The position numbers and the translations under genes were made by a program. A DNA stretch of 64,000 nt from Blastococcus aurantiacus (lineage in GTDB: Bacteria; Actinomycetota; Actinomycetes; Mycobacteriales; Geodermatophilaceae), in assembly GCF_900102425.1 (NCBI RefSeq), contig NZ_FNBT01000005.1, forward strand, positions 1 to 64,000, written 5' to 3'. The notes below the pieces were generated by a model. That model was given only the letters and a program-made list of their open reading frames with translations, made no database searches and was not told where the DNA came from. Within the stretch, counting starts at the first letter, position 1. Each line of letters begins with the position of its first letter. Below, one piece after another: positions 6,983-14,834 of this stretch.

Positions 6983-8728
6983 ATGCACCGCCACTCGCAG
7001 CGCACGGCCGCCGGCTACCAGGCGCAGTTCACCGCGAACAGCCTCGCCACCCGGTTCCTGATCGACGACCGACCCGCGCTCACTGACCTGCCACTGGCCG
7101 GCCCACGCCGCAAGAAGGAGGGCCGCGGCGGCGCCACCGCCAACCTGGTCGTCTTCCGCACGATCATCCGGAGCCCGCTGCTGCCGGCGTTCACCGCCGC
7201 GCTGCCCCAGGCCCGTGGCGGCCGACCCACTCCACTGTCCGACCTGTACTGGGTGTTCTACGGCTGCGCGATGCGCGAGCTGGCCAGCAACGAGCTGCTC
7301 GACCAGGAGCTGCCGCAGGTCTGGACCGAGATCCGCAAGGAGTTCTGGTTCGAGCACGGCATCCTGCTGCCCGACGCTTCGCCCAGCGGCAAGATTGCCG
7401 GTGGCAGCTACAGCTACCGCAAGTGGCGCACCCGGCGCATCCTCGCCCCCGAGAAGAAGCCCAGCCCGCTGCCGGACCTCGTCGGCCGGCTCACCGACAT
7501 CTCCATCCCGCTCGCCCTCGCAGTACGCACCGCCGAGGGCGGCAACGTCCCGCGGGCCCTCATCGACCCCGCGGTGTGGGACATCGTCGCCATCGACGGC
7601 ACCGTCCTCAACGCCCCCTCCGACGTCCGCGAGGAGGAGATCGTCAACGACAACGGCGAGGTCGTCCTGCGGGTCACCGGCAGCCGCGCCAAGAAGGGCA
7701 AGCCGCGCGTGCACCACGACGTGACCGACGCCAGCGGCAAGGAGCACGGCGCCCAGAAGGGCCTGTACAACGTCGTCGCCACCACGAAGGGCCTCGACAC
7801 CTACACCCGGGTCGTGCTGGGCCTGGACATCGGCTACCCCCGCGAGGGCGAGGACCCCGTCGCCATGCGCGTCCTCCGAGCCCTGTACCGCCGCGCAGGC
7901 CACCGCTTCCCGGTGCTGACCATCGACGGCATCGGCAAGCCCGGCATGTACCAAGACCTGATGGCCGAGTCCGGCATCTACGTCGTGAACTCCCAGAACG
8001 CCCGCCAGCGGGCGAAGAAGGAGTCGGAGGCCGACCCGGCCAACTCACACCTCACGGGCACCACCATCCGGCGCTACGGAGTCAAGAAGGACCAGGTCAA
8101 GCTCAGCTACGACACCCCGCTGGGCGCGGCCGACCACGACATCGACGGCGTGGCGCACCAGCACCACCTGATGGCAGACGACGGTGCTGTGTACGAGACC
8201 GACCGCCCGCACACCCGGGGCAGCCGCGTCCGCAAGCTCGGCATGCTCGAGCCGAGCAGCGTCGAGCGGCGCCGCGACTCCGACGGCAGGTACTACCTGC
8301 TGCTCACCCTCACCCGCAGCTGCTCACACGGCGGGAAGTTCACCACCACGCTCGAGCTGCGGTGGACAAAGCCAGGCAGAGATGGACGGGTGCAGTGGCG
8401 GTCGATGGTCGCCAACGTGCGGGTCATCCCCGAGGCGCTGGTCGACAAGTACGCCCTCACCTTCGGCAAGCGCAACCAAATCGAGAGCTTCTTCTTCTGG
8501 CTGGAGAAGCGCTTCTACGTCAAGGACCGGCACGCCAGCTGGGGCCGGGAGGCCCAGCTGCTCGACCTCGTCTTCGCCGCGCTCCTGCACAACACCGAGA
8601 CGTGGGCGCACCTGGCCTACCGACACCCCCAGGCAGCCGCCGACCTCGCGCGCACCCTCGCCCAGCTCCCCGACCACCCGGTCCCGCAGGCCGACGACAC
8701 GAACCTCGACAGCGAGGTCGCCGCCTGA
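6983..8728 (+). CDS. DDE-transposase-like protein (cassette 2)
   Basis: The ATG at 6983 follows AAGGA by 8 bases; the product has 581 residues. The triad is D205 in IVAIDGTVLNAP, D315 in FPVLTIDGIGKPGMYQDLM and E501 in GKRNQIESFFFWLEKR. The glutamate block continues into REAQLLDLVFAALLHN, matching the RRQLLDFLSYGLLTN block of the cassette 1 protein. The stretch between D2 and E is long (about 185 residues) and holds a histidine- and arginine-rich segment followed by predicted beta strands. The N-terminus has a basic patch (RRKKEGRGG, 42-50) suited to DNA contact. Most mobile DDE enzymes are 300-450 residues, so this one is large. It lies between a small CxxC gene and a recombinase-like gene. 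Family by motif only; no IS name assigned. Confidence 0.75.
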   Translation: MHRHSQRTAAGYQAQFTANSLATRFLIDDRPALTDLPLAGPRRKKEGRGGATANLVVFRTIIRSPLLPAFTAALPQARGGRPTPLSDLYWVFYGCAMRELASNELLDQELPQVWTEIRKEFWFEHGILLPDASPSGKIAGGSYSYRKWRTRRILAPEKKPSPLPDLVGRLTDISIPLALAVRTAEGGNVPRALIDPAVWDIVAIDGTVLNAPSDVREEEIVNDNGEVVLRVTGSRAKKGKPRVHHDVTDASGKEHGAQKGLYNVVATTKGLDTYTRVVLGLDIGYPREGEDPVAMRVLRALYRRAGHRFPVLTIDGIGKPGMYQDLMAESGIYVVNSQNARQRAKKESEADPANSHLTGTTIRRYGVKKDQVKLSYDTPLGAADHDIDGVAHQHHLMADDGAVYETDRPHTRGSRVRKLGMLEPSSVERRRDSDGRYYLLLTLTRSCSHGGKFTTTLELRWTKPGRDGRVQWRSMVANVRVIPEALVDKYALTFGKRNQIESFFFWLEKRFYVKDRHASWGREAQLLDLVFAALLHNTETWAHLAYRHPQAAADLARTLAQLPDHPVPQADDTNLDSEVAA

Positions 8729-8754
8729 CAACAGGGTGACTGACCAGCACCCAG

Positions 8755-8807
8755 GGGCTCCGAACGGTGACCCGCGTCCACCCAGACGCGCCTCACCTTC
8801 GGAGCCC
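8755..8807 (+). promoter_or_regulatory. Inverted repeat covering the ribosome site of the cassette 2 recombinase-like gene
   Basis: GGGCTCCGAA (8755-8764) pairs with TTCGGAGCCC (8798-8807); the stem extends inward by GGTGA/TCACC with one unpaired base. The Shine-Dalgarno GGAG lies in the right arm, 5 bases before the GTG start at 8810. The layout copies that of the inverted repeat before the DDE gene, suggesting shared translational or protein-mediated control. Confidence 0.7.
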
Positions 8808-8809
8808 TC

Positions 8810-9877
8810 GTGCGTGCCCAGACCGCTGCCCCCTACGACTACAGCCGCATCCTGCGCCGCACCGACCCGGCCAGCTCGCCGCTGTCCCTCCCCATTGCTG
8901 ACCAGACGGTCGACGTGGCCGCCGAGATGACCGGTGACCTCACCGCGACACTGCCCGCCATCGCTGCCATCTGGCAGCAGGTCAGCCCCGACGCCGACAC
9001 CACCGGCCAGATGCTCCGCGTCCTCACCGCCTTCACAGCCAGCGCGATCGCCGCCGGCGCGACCACGTGGCACGACGTGGCCGTCGACGACATCGCCTCG
9101 TTCATCCACGCCCCCGGTCCCAGCGCCGGAGATGTGTGCCGGCTGCGCAAGAACGCTGTCCACGGCGCGTACCTCGCGCTGTACGACGCGGGCCTGTTCG
9201 ACGACGTCAGCCCCGCTGCAGGCGTCGACCCCGTCCCGGAGCAGGTTCGCAACGACGACCGCGGCCCGATCCGCACCGCCACCCACGACGAGATGCTGAT
9301 CCTGCGGCTGGCCACCCGCCTGGCCGTCTCCTCCCGTGCCGCGCACCTGTCCGCCGCAGCCGTCGCCATCTGCTCGGCGTCGGCAACCACCACCGAGGCG
9401 CCGCAGGTGCTGTGGGGGCACGCGGGCCTGACCGGCGACGTCCCGCAGCTCACCCTCGCCGGCAGCCCGAGCGCCACCAACGACGACGAGGCACGCATCG
9501 ACGCCCGCATCGTCACCCTCGACCGCTGGGAGGCCGAAGCCCTCACCGACTGGCACACCGAGGTATCGGCGAAGGACAAGCCCGGCAAGACCTCGCGGGC
9601 CGCCTCTGCGACCTCGGTCCTCTACACGGGCGCGCAGGCCCTCGACAGCAACAGCGCGCACGCGGCCGTTGACCAGCAAGTCCGCAAGGCGTTCACGATC
9701 GCCGACCTCGGCCGCGAACTCGGGCTCTCCGCCGGGTCACTCCGACTCTGGGCCGCCGCCCGCCACGTCACGGAGTTCGCCACCCTCATCACCGGTGCCA
9801 ACATCACCGGCATCGACCCGTTCACCCTGCACCGGCGGGTCACCCGCAGCGGCGCACCGGGACCGGGCAGCAGCTGA
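8810..9877 (+). CDS. Highly degenerate recombinase-like protein (cassette 2)
   Basis: The GTG at 8810 gives 355 residues and lies 81 bases after the DDE gene. Residues 60-140 form a helical segment with a WHDVAVDDIASFIH block like the core-binding domain of integrases, then RLRKNAVHGAYLALYDAGL. A central region (ILRLATRLAVSSRAAHLSAAAVA, near 163-186) parallels the box I region of the cassette 1 protein. Near 305-320, GLSAGSLRLWAAARHV parallels its PASLRHWAGRRL block and keeps the arginine (R312), but the following histidine, the LGH motif and any tyrosine nucleophile are missing. It is therefore unlikely to cut DNA by itself. Assignment rests on position, length and weak pattern similarity; it could be only a fold relative or an unrelated DNA-binding protein. 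Confidence 0.55.
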   Translation: MRAQTAAPYDYSRILRRTDPASSPLSLPIADQTVDVAAEMTGDLTATLPAIAAIWQQVSPDADTTGQMLRVLTAFTASAIAAGATTWHDVAVDDIASFIHAPGPSAGDVCRLRKNAVHGAYLALYDAGLFDDVSPAAGVDPVPEQVRNDDRGPIRTATHDEMLILRLATRLAVSSRAAHLSAAAVAICSASATTTEAPQVLWGHAGLTGDVPQLTLAGSPSATNDDEARIDARIVTLDRWEAEALTDWHTEVSAKDKPGKTSRAASATSVLYTGAQALDSNSAHAAVDQQVRKAFTIADLGRELGLSAGSLRLWAAARHVTEFATLITGANITGIDPFTLHRRVTRSGAPGPGSS

Positions 9878-9931
9878 CCCTCCATCTCCCTCAAGACCAT
9901 CCGGAGAGGCCCCCCACCTACCCTCGCAGGC

Positions 9932-10375
9932 ATGACCAGTTCCCCGGCCGGGGGCAACGCCGGCGATGCCGCCCGCCGCTTTCGGACGGCACTCGAGACG
10001 GCAGAGAGCCCGCGGCTACTCGGGCTCAGGTCGTTCCCGAAAGCAGCGTGCGGCGACGCCAGCCGGCTGCTGGCCCAGTACCTACGCGATCGCGGCTTCG
10101 GAGAGTGGACCATCGTGACCGCTTGGCGCGACGGCATGTCGCGCACGCACGCATGGCTGGAGCAGGACGGCTGGCTCATCGACATCACAGCTGACCAGTT
10201 CGAGGACGTCTCGGAGCCGGTCATCGCGACTCGGCGCTCCGACTGGCACGACGGCTGGGAGGTGCGACAGCCCAGCACCCACAGTGGCGGCCTGGCCCAC
10301 TACGACTCCACGTGTGGAGCTGACGAGGACTACGACCGGCTGAGCCGCCTCGCTGACCAACTCGAGGCTGCGTGA
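9932..10375 (+). CDS. Small cysteine-peptidase/transglutaminase-like protein
   Basis: The 147-residue product starts at ATG 9932. Three spaced motifs suggest a papain/transglutaminase-like triad: a cysteine followed by a helix in KAACGDASRLLAQYLRDRGF, a histidine in SRTHAWLEQDGWLIDIT, and the aspartate of IDITADQF. This C, H, D order and spacing are typical of small transglutaminase-like cysteine peptidases. No signal peptide is seen, so it is cytosolic. It follows the recombinase-like gene by 54 bp on the same strand and could be cargo of that cassette. The substrate is unknown. The enzyme class is inferred from motif order only. Confidence 0.6.
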   Translation: MTSSPAGGNAGDAARRFRTALETAESPRLLGLRSFPKAACGDASRLLAQYLRDRGFGEWTIVTAWRDGMSRTHAWLEQDGWLIDITADQFEDVSEPVIATRRSDWHDGWEVRQPSTHSGGLAHYDSTCGADEDYDRLSRLADQLEAA

Positions 10376-10400
10376 GCACCCCCCGCGAAGGCCGGCGCGG

Positions 10401-10814
10401 TCAGCTTGTACGGCGCGCTCGGACTCCCCACTCCATGCACTCCTTCTTCTGGTCCTCCCAGAAGCGTGTTGCCGTCACCTGGTCCGCAGCCGAAACCCGA
10501 TCCTTCAGTGGGTCGACAAGACCGTTGACCTTGAAGTAGCCACCGCCCGGCCAGCTCTGCCGAGGTCCGGCGACATGAACGACCAGGGAGTCCAACGGCG
10601 GGAGCCCGCGCTGGATGCACCGGTCGTGGATGGCCTTCATGAAGTCGGTGACGAGCTGGGACTCTGCGCCTTGATGGAGCTGCTGTGGCTCTGGAAGGCC
10701 GGCGGCCGCGAACACTGCTGAGTAGCGAATCGTCTGACCGCGGTCCTTCGCCCGCTCGATGATCGCGTCGATGCCAGCGTCGACCTGTTCTTCGTTGAAC
10801 GTGTGGCGCGCCAC
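10401..10814 (-). CDS. Hypothetical protein, accessory region
   Basis: I use the GTG at 10814 (product MARHTFNEEQ..., 137 residues) because the only good Shine-Dalgarno, GGGAG, abuts the ATG at 10820 but lies 6 bases from this GTG. The protein has an N-terminal helical part (FNEEQVDAGIDAIIERAKDR) and a middle segment YSAVFAAAGLPEPQQLHQG that looks like a small DNA-binding or protein-binding helix pair. The C-terminal part (SLVVHVAGPRQSWPGGGYFKVNG) ends in a tryptophan-rich helix, FWEDQKKECMEWG. I do not recognise the family. It is convergent with the cysteine-peptidase-like gene, 25 bp apart. The 318 bp between it and the stop of lysG at 11133 hold no supportable gene. Confidence 0.6.
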   Translation of the reverse strand: MARHTFNEEQVDAGIDAIIERAKDRGQTIRYSAVFAAAGLPEPQQLHQGAESQLVTDFMKAIHDRCIQRGLPPLDSLVVHVAGPRQSWPGGGYFKVNGLVDPLKDRVSAADQVTATRFWEDQKKECMEWGVRARRTS

Positions 10815-11132
10815 CCGCATCTCCCTGAAGGCCAACACTCTCGCTCCACATCTGGAGCCGTCGTCACGGAGCCTGGAAGTAAAGCAGGCGGGCACCCCAA
10901 CCTGTCCGAGCACCGCTCACCCGCTTCCAGCGCGACGCGCTCATGACTACTGCTAGATCTCGAAGCAGGCGTTCCACGGGGCGCTGACCTGCGCTCCAGG
11001 ATCGGCCACATGGCGTCCCGAGACGGCGCAGGCCCTCAAGCAGCGGCGGACACGAAAGCGCAGGTCACCGGAGTTGTTCCCATACCCCACGTCGGCGGAA
11101 CACGAGAACCAGGTGCGGGCCCAGGATAGGGA

Positions 11133-12014
11133 CTAGCCGGCCGGGGCGAGCTCCCGGTGGGCCGCGGTCAGGACGGCGTCGCGCACCCGGTCCAGCGTGG
11201 CTGAGCGCAGCCTCCACTGCTGCCAGTGCAGCGCGACGTCCTCGACGGCCGGCGGGTCGAACGCGACCAGGTCCGCCGTCGTCGCCCGCCGCTGCAGGTC
11301 CGGGACCATCCCCCACCCGAGCCCGAGGCCGACGGCGGTCACGAATTCCGCCGACGCCGGGACGTGGTGCGCCGGCGGGGCGACCTCCCCCACCCGAGCC
11401 CGCAGGTAGCGGTGCTGGAGGTCGTCGTCGCGGTCGAAGACGACCACCGGGGCCCGGGCGAGCGCCTCGCGGGCCGCGCCGTCGGGAAACCAGCGCCGGA
11501 CGAAGCCCGGGGACGCCATCGGCCGGTAGCGCATGGTCCCCAGCGGCGTGGAGGTGCAGCCCGCCACCGGAGCCGCCTCGGCCGTCACCGCGGCCATGAC
11601 CGTGCCGGCGCGCAGCAGGGCACTGGTGTTCACCTGGTCCTCCCGGTGCAGGTCCACGCAGACGTCACCGGCGAGCGGAGCCAGGGCGGGCAGCACCCAG
11701 GTGGCCATCGAGTCGGCGTTGACCGCGATCGGCAGGGTCGGCGTCCGATCCGGTTCGTCGTCGCCGAGCTCCCGGGCGACCTCTGCGGCGAGCAGCTCGA
11801 TCTGCCGCGCGAGACCCAGCACCGCCCGTCCGGAGTCCGTGACCTGCACCGGCTTGCTCCGCACCAGCAGGATGCGGCCGGTCGCCACCTCGAGCGCACG
11901 GAGCCGCTGGCTGACCGCCGACGGCGTGATGTGCAGTGCGCGTGCGGCGGCCTCGAGGGTCCCTCCACGCACCGTCGCGTCGAGCGCACGGAGCTGCGCC
12001 AGATCCAGGTCCAT
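11133..12014 (-). CDS. lysG: LysR-family regulator LysG/ArgP
   Basis: The 293-residue protein begins MDLDLAQLRALDATVRGGTL and has the LysR helix-turn-helix at about 15-60 (ALHITPSAVSQRLRALE). A ligand-binding domain fills residues 90-285. The ITPSAVSQRL recognition helix and the divergent LysE exporter identify it as the LysG/ArgP type, which senses lysine, arginine or histidine and activates the exporter. Start ATG 12014 lies 70 bases from the exporter start. It marks the right border of the accessory region: genes from here on look like ordinary chromosomal genes. Confidence 0.9.
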   Translation of the reverse strand: MDLDLAQLRALDATVRGGTLEAAARALHITPSAVSQRLRALEVATGRILLVRSKPVQVTDSGRAVLGLARQIELLAAEVARELGDDEPDRTPTLPIAVNADSMATWVLPALAPLAGDVCVDLHREDQVNTSALLRAGTVMAAVTAEAAPVAGCTSTPLGTMRYRPMASPGFVRRWFPDGAAREALARAPVVVFDRDDDLQHRYLRARVGEVAPPAHHVPASAEFVTAVGLGLGWGMVPDLQRRATTADLVAFDPPAVEDVALHWQQWRLRSATLDRVRDAVLTAAHRELAPAG

Positions 12015-12084
12015 GAAGCGACGCTAATGCAGCTGTAGAATCCTGAGCTGGACCAGGGCCCGCCCGATTCCTACCGTTCCGCCC
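12015..12084 (+). promoter_or_regulatory. Divergent lysG-lysE promoter/operator region
   Basis: The 70-bp region between the divergent starts contains CAGCT (12030-12034) and AGCTG (12046-12050) as an inverted repeat flanking TAGAAT (12036-12041), which is one mismatch from the TATAAT -10 consensus for the + strand. LysR regulators commonly bind such interrupted palindromes between themselves and their target. The precise site is inferred. Confidence 0.5.
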
Positions 12085-12717
12085 GTGCTCGCCGGTCCCG
12101 CTCTGGTCGCCCTCGCGTCGGGCTTCGCGCTCGGCCTCGGTCTCATCGTCGCCATCGGCGCGCAGAACGCCTTCGTCCTCCGGCAGGGGCTCCGCCTGGA
12201 GCACGTGGCGCCGGTGGTCGTGGTGTGCGCGCTGTCCGACGTCGCGTTGATCGCCGCCGGGGTCCTGGGCGCCGGTGCCGCGGTCTCCCGGGCGCCGCTG
12301 CTCATCCCCGTCGTGTGCTTCGCCGGTGCGGCCTTCCTCCTCGGCTACGGGGCGCTGGCCGGCCGGCGCGCCCTGCGGCCGGGGGTGCTGGTGACCGAGG
12401 CCGGCGGGGCCGGCGCCGGTCTGGCGGCGGCCGTCGCCACGTGCCTGGCGCTCACCTGGCTCAACCCGCACGTCTACCTGGACACCGTCGTCCTGCTGGG
12501 CTCGATGGCTTCCACGTACGGAGAGCACCGGTGGCAGTTCGGCGTCGGAGCGTGCGTGGGCAGCGTGCTGTGGTTCTCCGCGCTCGGCTATGGCGCACGC
12601 CTGCTGCGGCCGGTCTTCGCCCGGCCGGCGGCCTGGCGAGTGCTCGACGCCGTCATCGCCGTCGTCATGACGGCGCTGGCCGTCTCGCTCGTCGTCCGGG
12701 GGCTGGACGCCCGCTGA
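12085..12717 (+). CDS. lysE: LysE/ArgO-family basic amino acid exporter
   Basis: The GTG at 12085 gives 210 residues with about six hydrophobic segments. The family signature region GLIVAIGAQNAFVLRQGLR sits at about 18-36, and the conserved LTWLNPHVYLDTVVLLGS block near 125-142 matches LysE/ArgO proteins. It should sit in the cytoplasmic membrane and export L-lysine and/or L-arginine when intracellular levels rise. Expression is likely activated by the divergent LysG protein. Substrate choice cannot be read from the sequence. It is convergent with the GNAT gene, separated by 3 bp. Confidence 0.92.
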   Translation: MLAGPALVALASGFALGLGLIVAIGAQNAFVLRQGLRLEHVAPVVVVCALSDVALIAAGVLGAGAAVSRAPLLIPVVCFAGAAFLLGYGALAGRRALRPGVLVTEAGGAGAGLAAAVATCLALTWLNPHVYLDTVVLLGSMASTYGEHRWQFGVGACVGSVLWFSALGYGARLLRPVFARPAAWRVLDAVIAVVMTALAVSLVVRGLDAR

Positions 12718-12720
12718 CCG

Positions 12721-13179
12721 TCAGGGCCACCGGTAGCGCACGTCGGGCTCGCGTTCCTGGTTGCCGGCCCCGTCGGTGCGCTCGACGGCGACGAACCCGT
12801 GCCGCTCGTAGAAGCGCCGGGCCGGTCCGTTGACCTGGAACGTCCACAGCTGCAGCCCGGAGGGCTCGCGCTGCTGGGCGAGCGCGACGAAGCGGTCGCC
12901 GATCCCCTGCCCGCGCGCGTCCGGGTCGAGGTAGAGCTGGTCGATCCACCCCGGGGACAGGGCGAGGACACCGACGACGTCACCGGCGGTCTCGGCCACC
13001 CAGGTGCCGGCGCGGACCACCAGCTCCTCGCGCACCCAGCGGCGCACCTCGTCGTCCGGGTGCGCGCGCCGGACCGTCGGGAGGGCGGCGTCGAACGAGC
13101 GCAGCCACACCTCGGCGACGGCCGCGCCATCGTCCGCCCGGGCCGGGCGGAGCACCACCGGATCGGCCACGGCGGCCAC
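12721..13179 (-). CDS. GNAT-family N-acetyltransferase
   Basis: The 152-residue protein shows the GNAT order: an N-terminal strand VVLRPARADDGAAVAEVW, then the acetyl-CoA binding motif A block QLYLDPDARGQGIGDRFVAL (R/Q-x-x-G-x-G/A) around residues 84-103, and the C-terminal FYERHGF motif near 125-131. It transfers an acetyl group from acetyl-CoA to an amine. The substrate cannot be deduced; stand-alone enzymes like this act on small molecules or protein N-termini. Confidence 0.88.
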   Translation of the reverse strand: MAAVADPVVLRPARADDGAAVAEVWLRSFDAALPTVRRAHPDDEVRRWVREELVVRAGTWVAETAGDVVGVLALSPGWIDQLYLDPDARGQGIGDRFVALAQQREPSGLQLWTFQVNGPARRFYERHGFVAVERTDGAGNQEREPDVRYRWP

Positions 13180-13227
13180 GCTGCCAGGCCGGGCCGGGCC
13201 GCACGACCGGTTTACCGGCCGGCGCGC

Positions 13228-13905
13228 TCAGGCGGCGCCGGTCCCCGCTGCCGGGAGGTCGCGCACGTGGTCGGCGGGGTTGCTGCTGAGCGACGGGCCG
13301 TCGGCCAGCCAGCGCGCGAAGCCGGTCCCGTCCCGGCGCTCCAGCTCGTCGAGGATCGCCTCCCGGCGGTCGACCACCGACCTGCGCAGGCCGGGCCCGA
13401 TGCGGGCCTCCAGCAGGGCCGCGGTGCGCAGCCACTCCTCACCGAGAGCCCGCGCGCTCAGCCCGCCGACCGAGGGCCGCGGCAGCACCGGCCCCTCCAG
13501 CCGGACCGGGCGCGGTGGCACCGAGGGGGACGGCCGCGGAGCCGGCCGGACCGCGGAACGGGACCGTGCACCGGCGCGGCGGAGGTGCAGGCCGACGGCG
13601 ACGGCCGCGACGACGACGGTCACGAGCAGGGTCACCACCGCGCCCGCCACCGCGGCCAGCCCGGCGAGCAGCAGGAGCACGCCGGCGGTCCACCCCGCCA
13701 CCCGTCCGCCGGTGTCGAGGGCCCGGCCCCGTCCACCGCCGGGCATCTCGGACGCCATGCCCGCGGAGACGGCGCCCACGACCGCCGCGGTGACGAGCAC
13801 GGTGACCAGCCCCGGGCCCCGGAGCGCCAGGGCGCCGACCACCGCCAGCGCGGCCGCGGCGAGGAGGGCGAGGAACTGAGCTGACCGGACGAGCGGAACG
13901 GGCAC
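13228..13905 (-). CDS. Membrane protein, tandem paralogue B
   Basis: The GTG at 13905, with GGAGG 7 bases upstream, gives 225 residues. About four hydrophobic segments occupy residues 5-110, followed by a cytosolic tail. The tail contains LGEEWLRTAALLEARIGP, then AILDELERRDGTGFARWLADG and NPADHVRDL. The same blocks occur in the neighbour at 14051-14755, so the two are tandem duplicates. The tail motif resembles what is seen in short [15 protein letters not shown] membrane proteins of unknown role. The real gene begins well inside a much longer open frame that runs upstream without coding character. Function unknown. Confidence 0.75.
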   Translation of the reverse strand: MPVPLVRSAQFLALLAAAALAVVGALALRGPGLVTVLVTAAVVGAVSAGMASEMPGGGRGRALDTGGRVAGWTAGVLLLLAGLAAVAGAVVTLLVTVVVAAVAVGLHLRRAGARSRSAVRPAPRPSPSVPPRPVRLEGPVLPRPSVGGLSARALGEEWLRTAALLEARIGPGLRRSVVDRREAILDELERRDGTGFARWLADGPSLSSNPADHVRDLPAAGTGAA

Positions 13906-14050
13906 GGACGGCCTCCGGGAGACGGCAGGGGACGACCCGGGCGGCCTGCCGGGCGCCCGGTGCGGCCGCACTACCCCTGGATCGCGAACCATGCACGCGT
14001 CCCCGGTGTGTCGCGCTTGGACCGGCGCGCCCCGCCGGACGCGCCGTCGG

Positions 14051-14755
14051 TCAGCCGGCGCCGCCGCCGGACCGGGGCTCCTCGCGCAGGAACTCCGCCG
14101 GGTTGCTGCCTCGATCCGTCCCGTGCGCCAACCAGCGCGCGAACCCCTCCGGATCGCGCCGCTCCAGCTCGTCGAGGACCGACGCCCTGCGCGCTGCGAC
14201 CGCCTCACGGGTGAGCGGCTCCGGTGCGGCGTCCAGGAGTGCCGTCGTGCGCAGCCACTCCTCGCCGAGCGACCGGCTGCTGAGGATGCGGACCGGCGGG
14301 AGGACCGTCCTCGCGCTGACGGCCCCTCCGATGCGGAACGTCGGAGCCGCGGGGTGCAGCGGGGAGAGGACGACAGGGCTCTCCGGCTCGTCCGGCAGCG
14401 GCGCTCCGGCCCGTGCGGCGCGGCTCGGGTCGGACCGGCGGAGCACCACGGCGGCCGCGGCGAGCAGCGCACCGGCGAGCAGGGTCGCCGCCGTCCCGAC
14501 GAGCAGCGCGGCACCGCAGACGACCAGCAGCCCACCGGCGGTCCGTGCCGCCGCCCCCGCCCCCGCGACCAGGGCCACCTCGCCCACCCGTGACTCCTCC
14601 CAGGCCGCTCCTGCCCAGGCAGCACCCACCAGGGCGGTGGCGACCGCCAGGCCGAAGACCGCCGAGCCGTCCAGGCCGAGCCCGCCGACGACCGCCAGCA
14701 CGGCCGCGAACGGTGCAGCGAGAACCAGTGCGGGCCGTCCGGGGAGACCGGGCAC
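14051..14755 (-). CDS. Membrane protein, tandem paralogue A
   Basis: This 234-residue protein has hydrophobic segments at about 9-25, 30-50, 60-85 and 86-105, then a tail that includes LGEEWLRTTALLDAAPEP, SVLDELERRDPEGFARWLAHG and NPAEFLREEP. These align with the gene at 13228-13905. The two lie head-to-tail on the minus strand, 145 bp apart. Conservation is strongest in the soluble tail rather than in the membrane part, which suggests the tail carries the function, perhaps docking a partner. No catalytic motif is visible. It is divergent from the FetB-like permease gene. Confidence 0.75.
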   Translation of the reverse strand: MPGLPGRPALVLAAPFAAVLAVVGGLGLDGSAVFGLAVATALVGAAWAGAAWEESRVGEVALVAGAGAAARTAGGLLVVCGAALLVGTAATLLAGALLAAAAVVLRRSDPSRAARAGAPLPDEPESPVVLSPLHPAAPTFRIGGAVSARTVLPPVRILSSRSLGEEWLRTTALLDAAPEPLTREAVAARRASVLDELERRDPEGFARWLAHGTDRGSNPAEFLREEPRSGGGAG

Positions 14756-14834
14756 GGGCGTCCTCCTGCTGGGCTCGGGCGACGTCGACGGCCGGCCGCC
14801 TGGCCGTCCGCGTCACCCGCCAGTATTCACGTCC

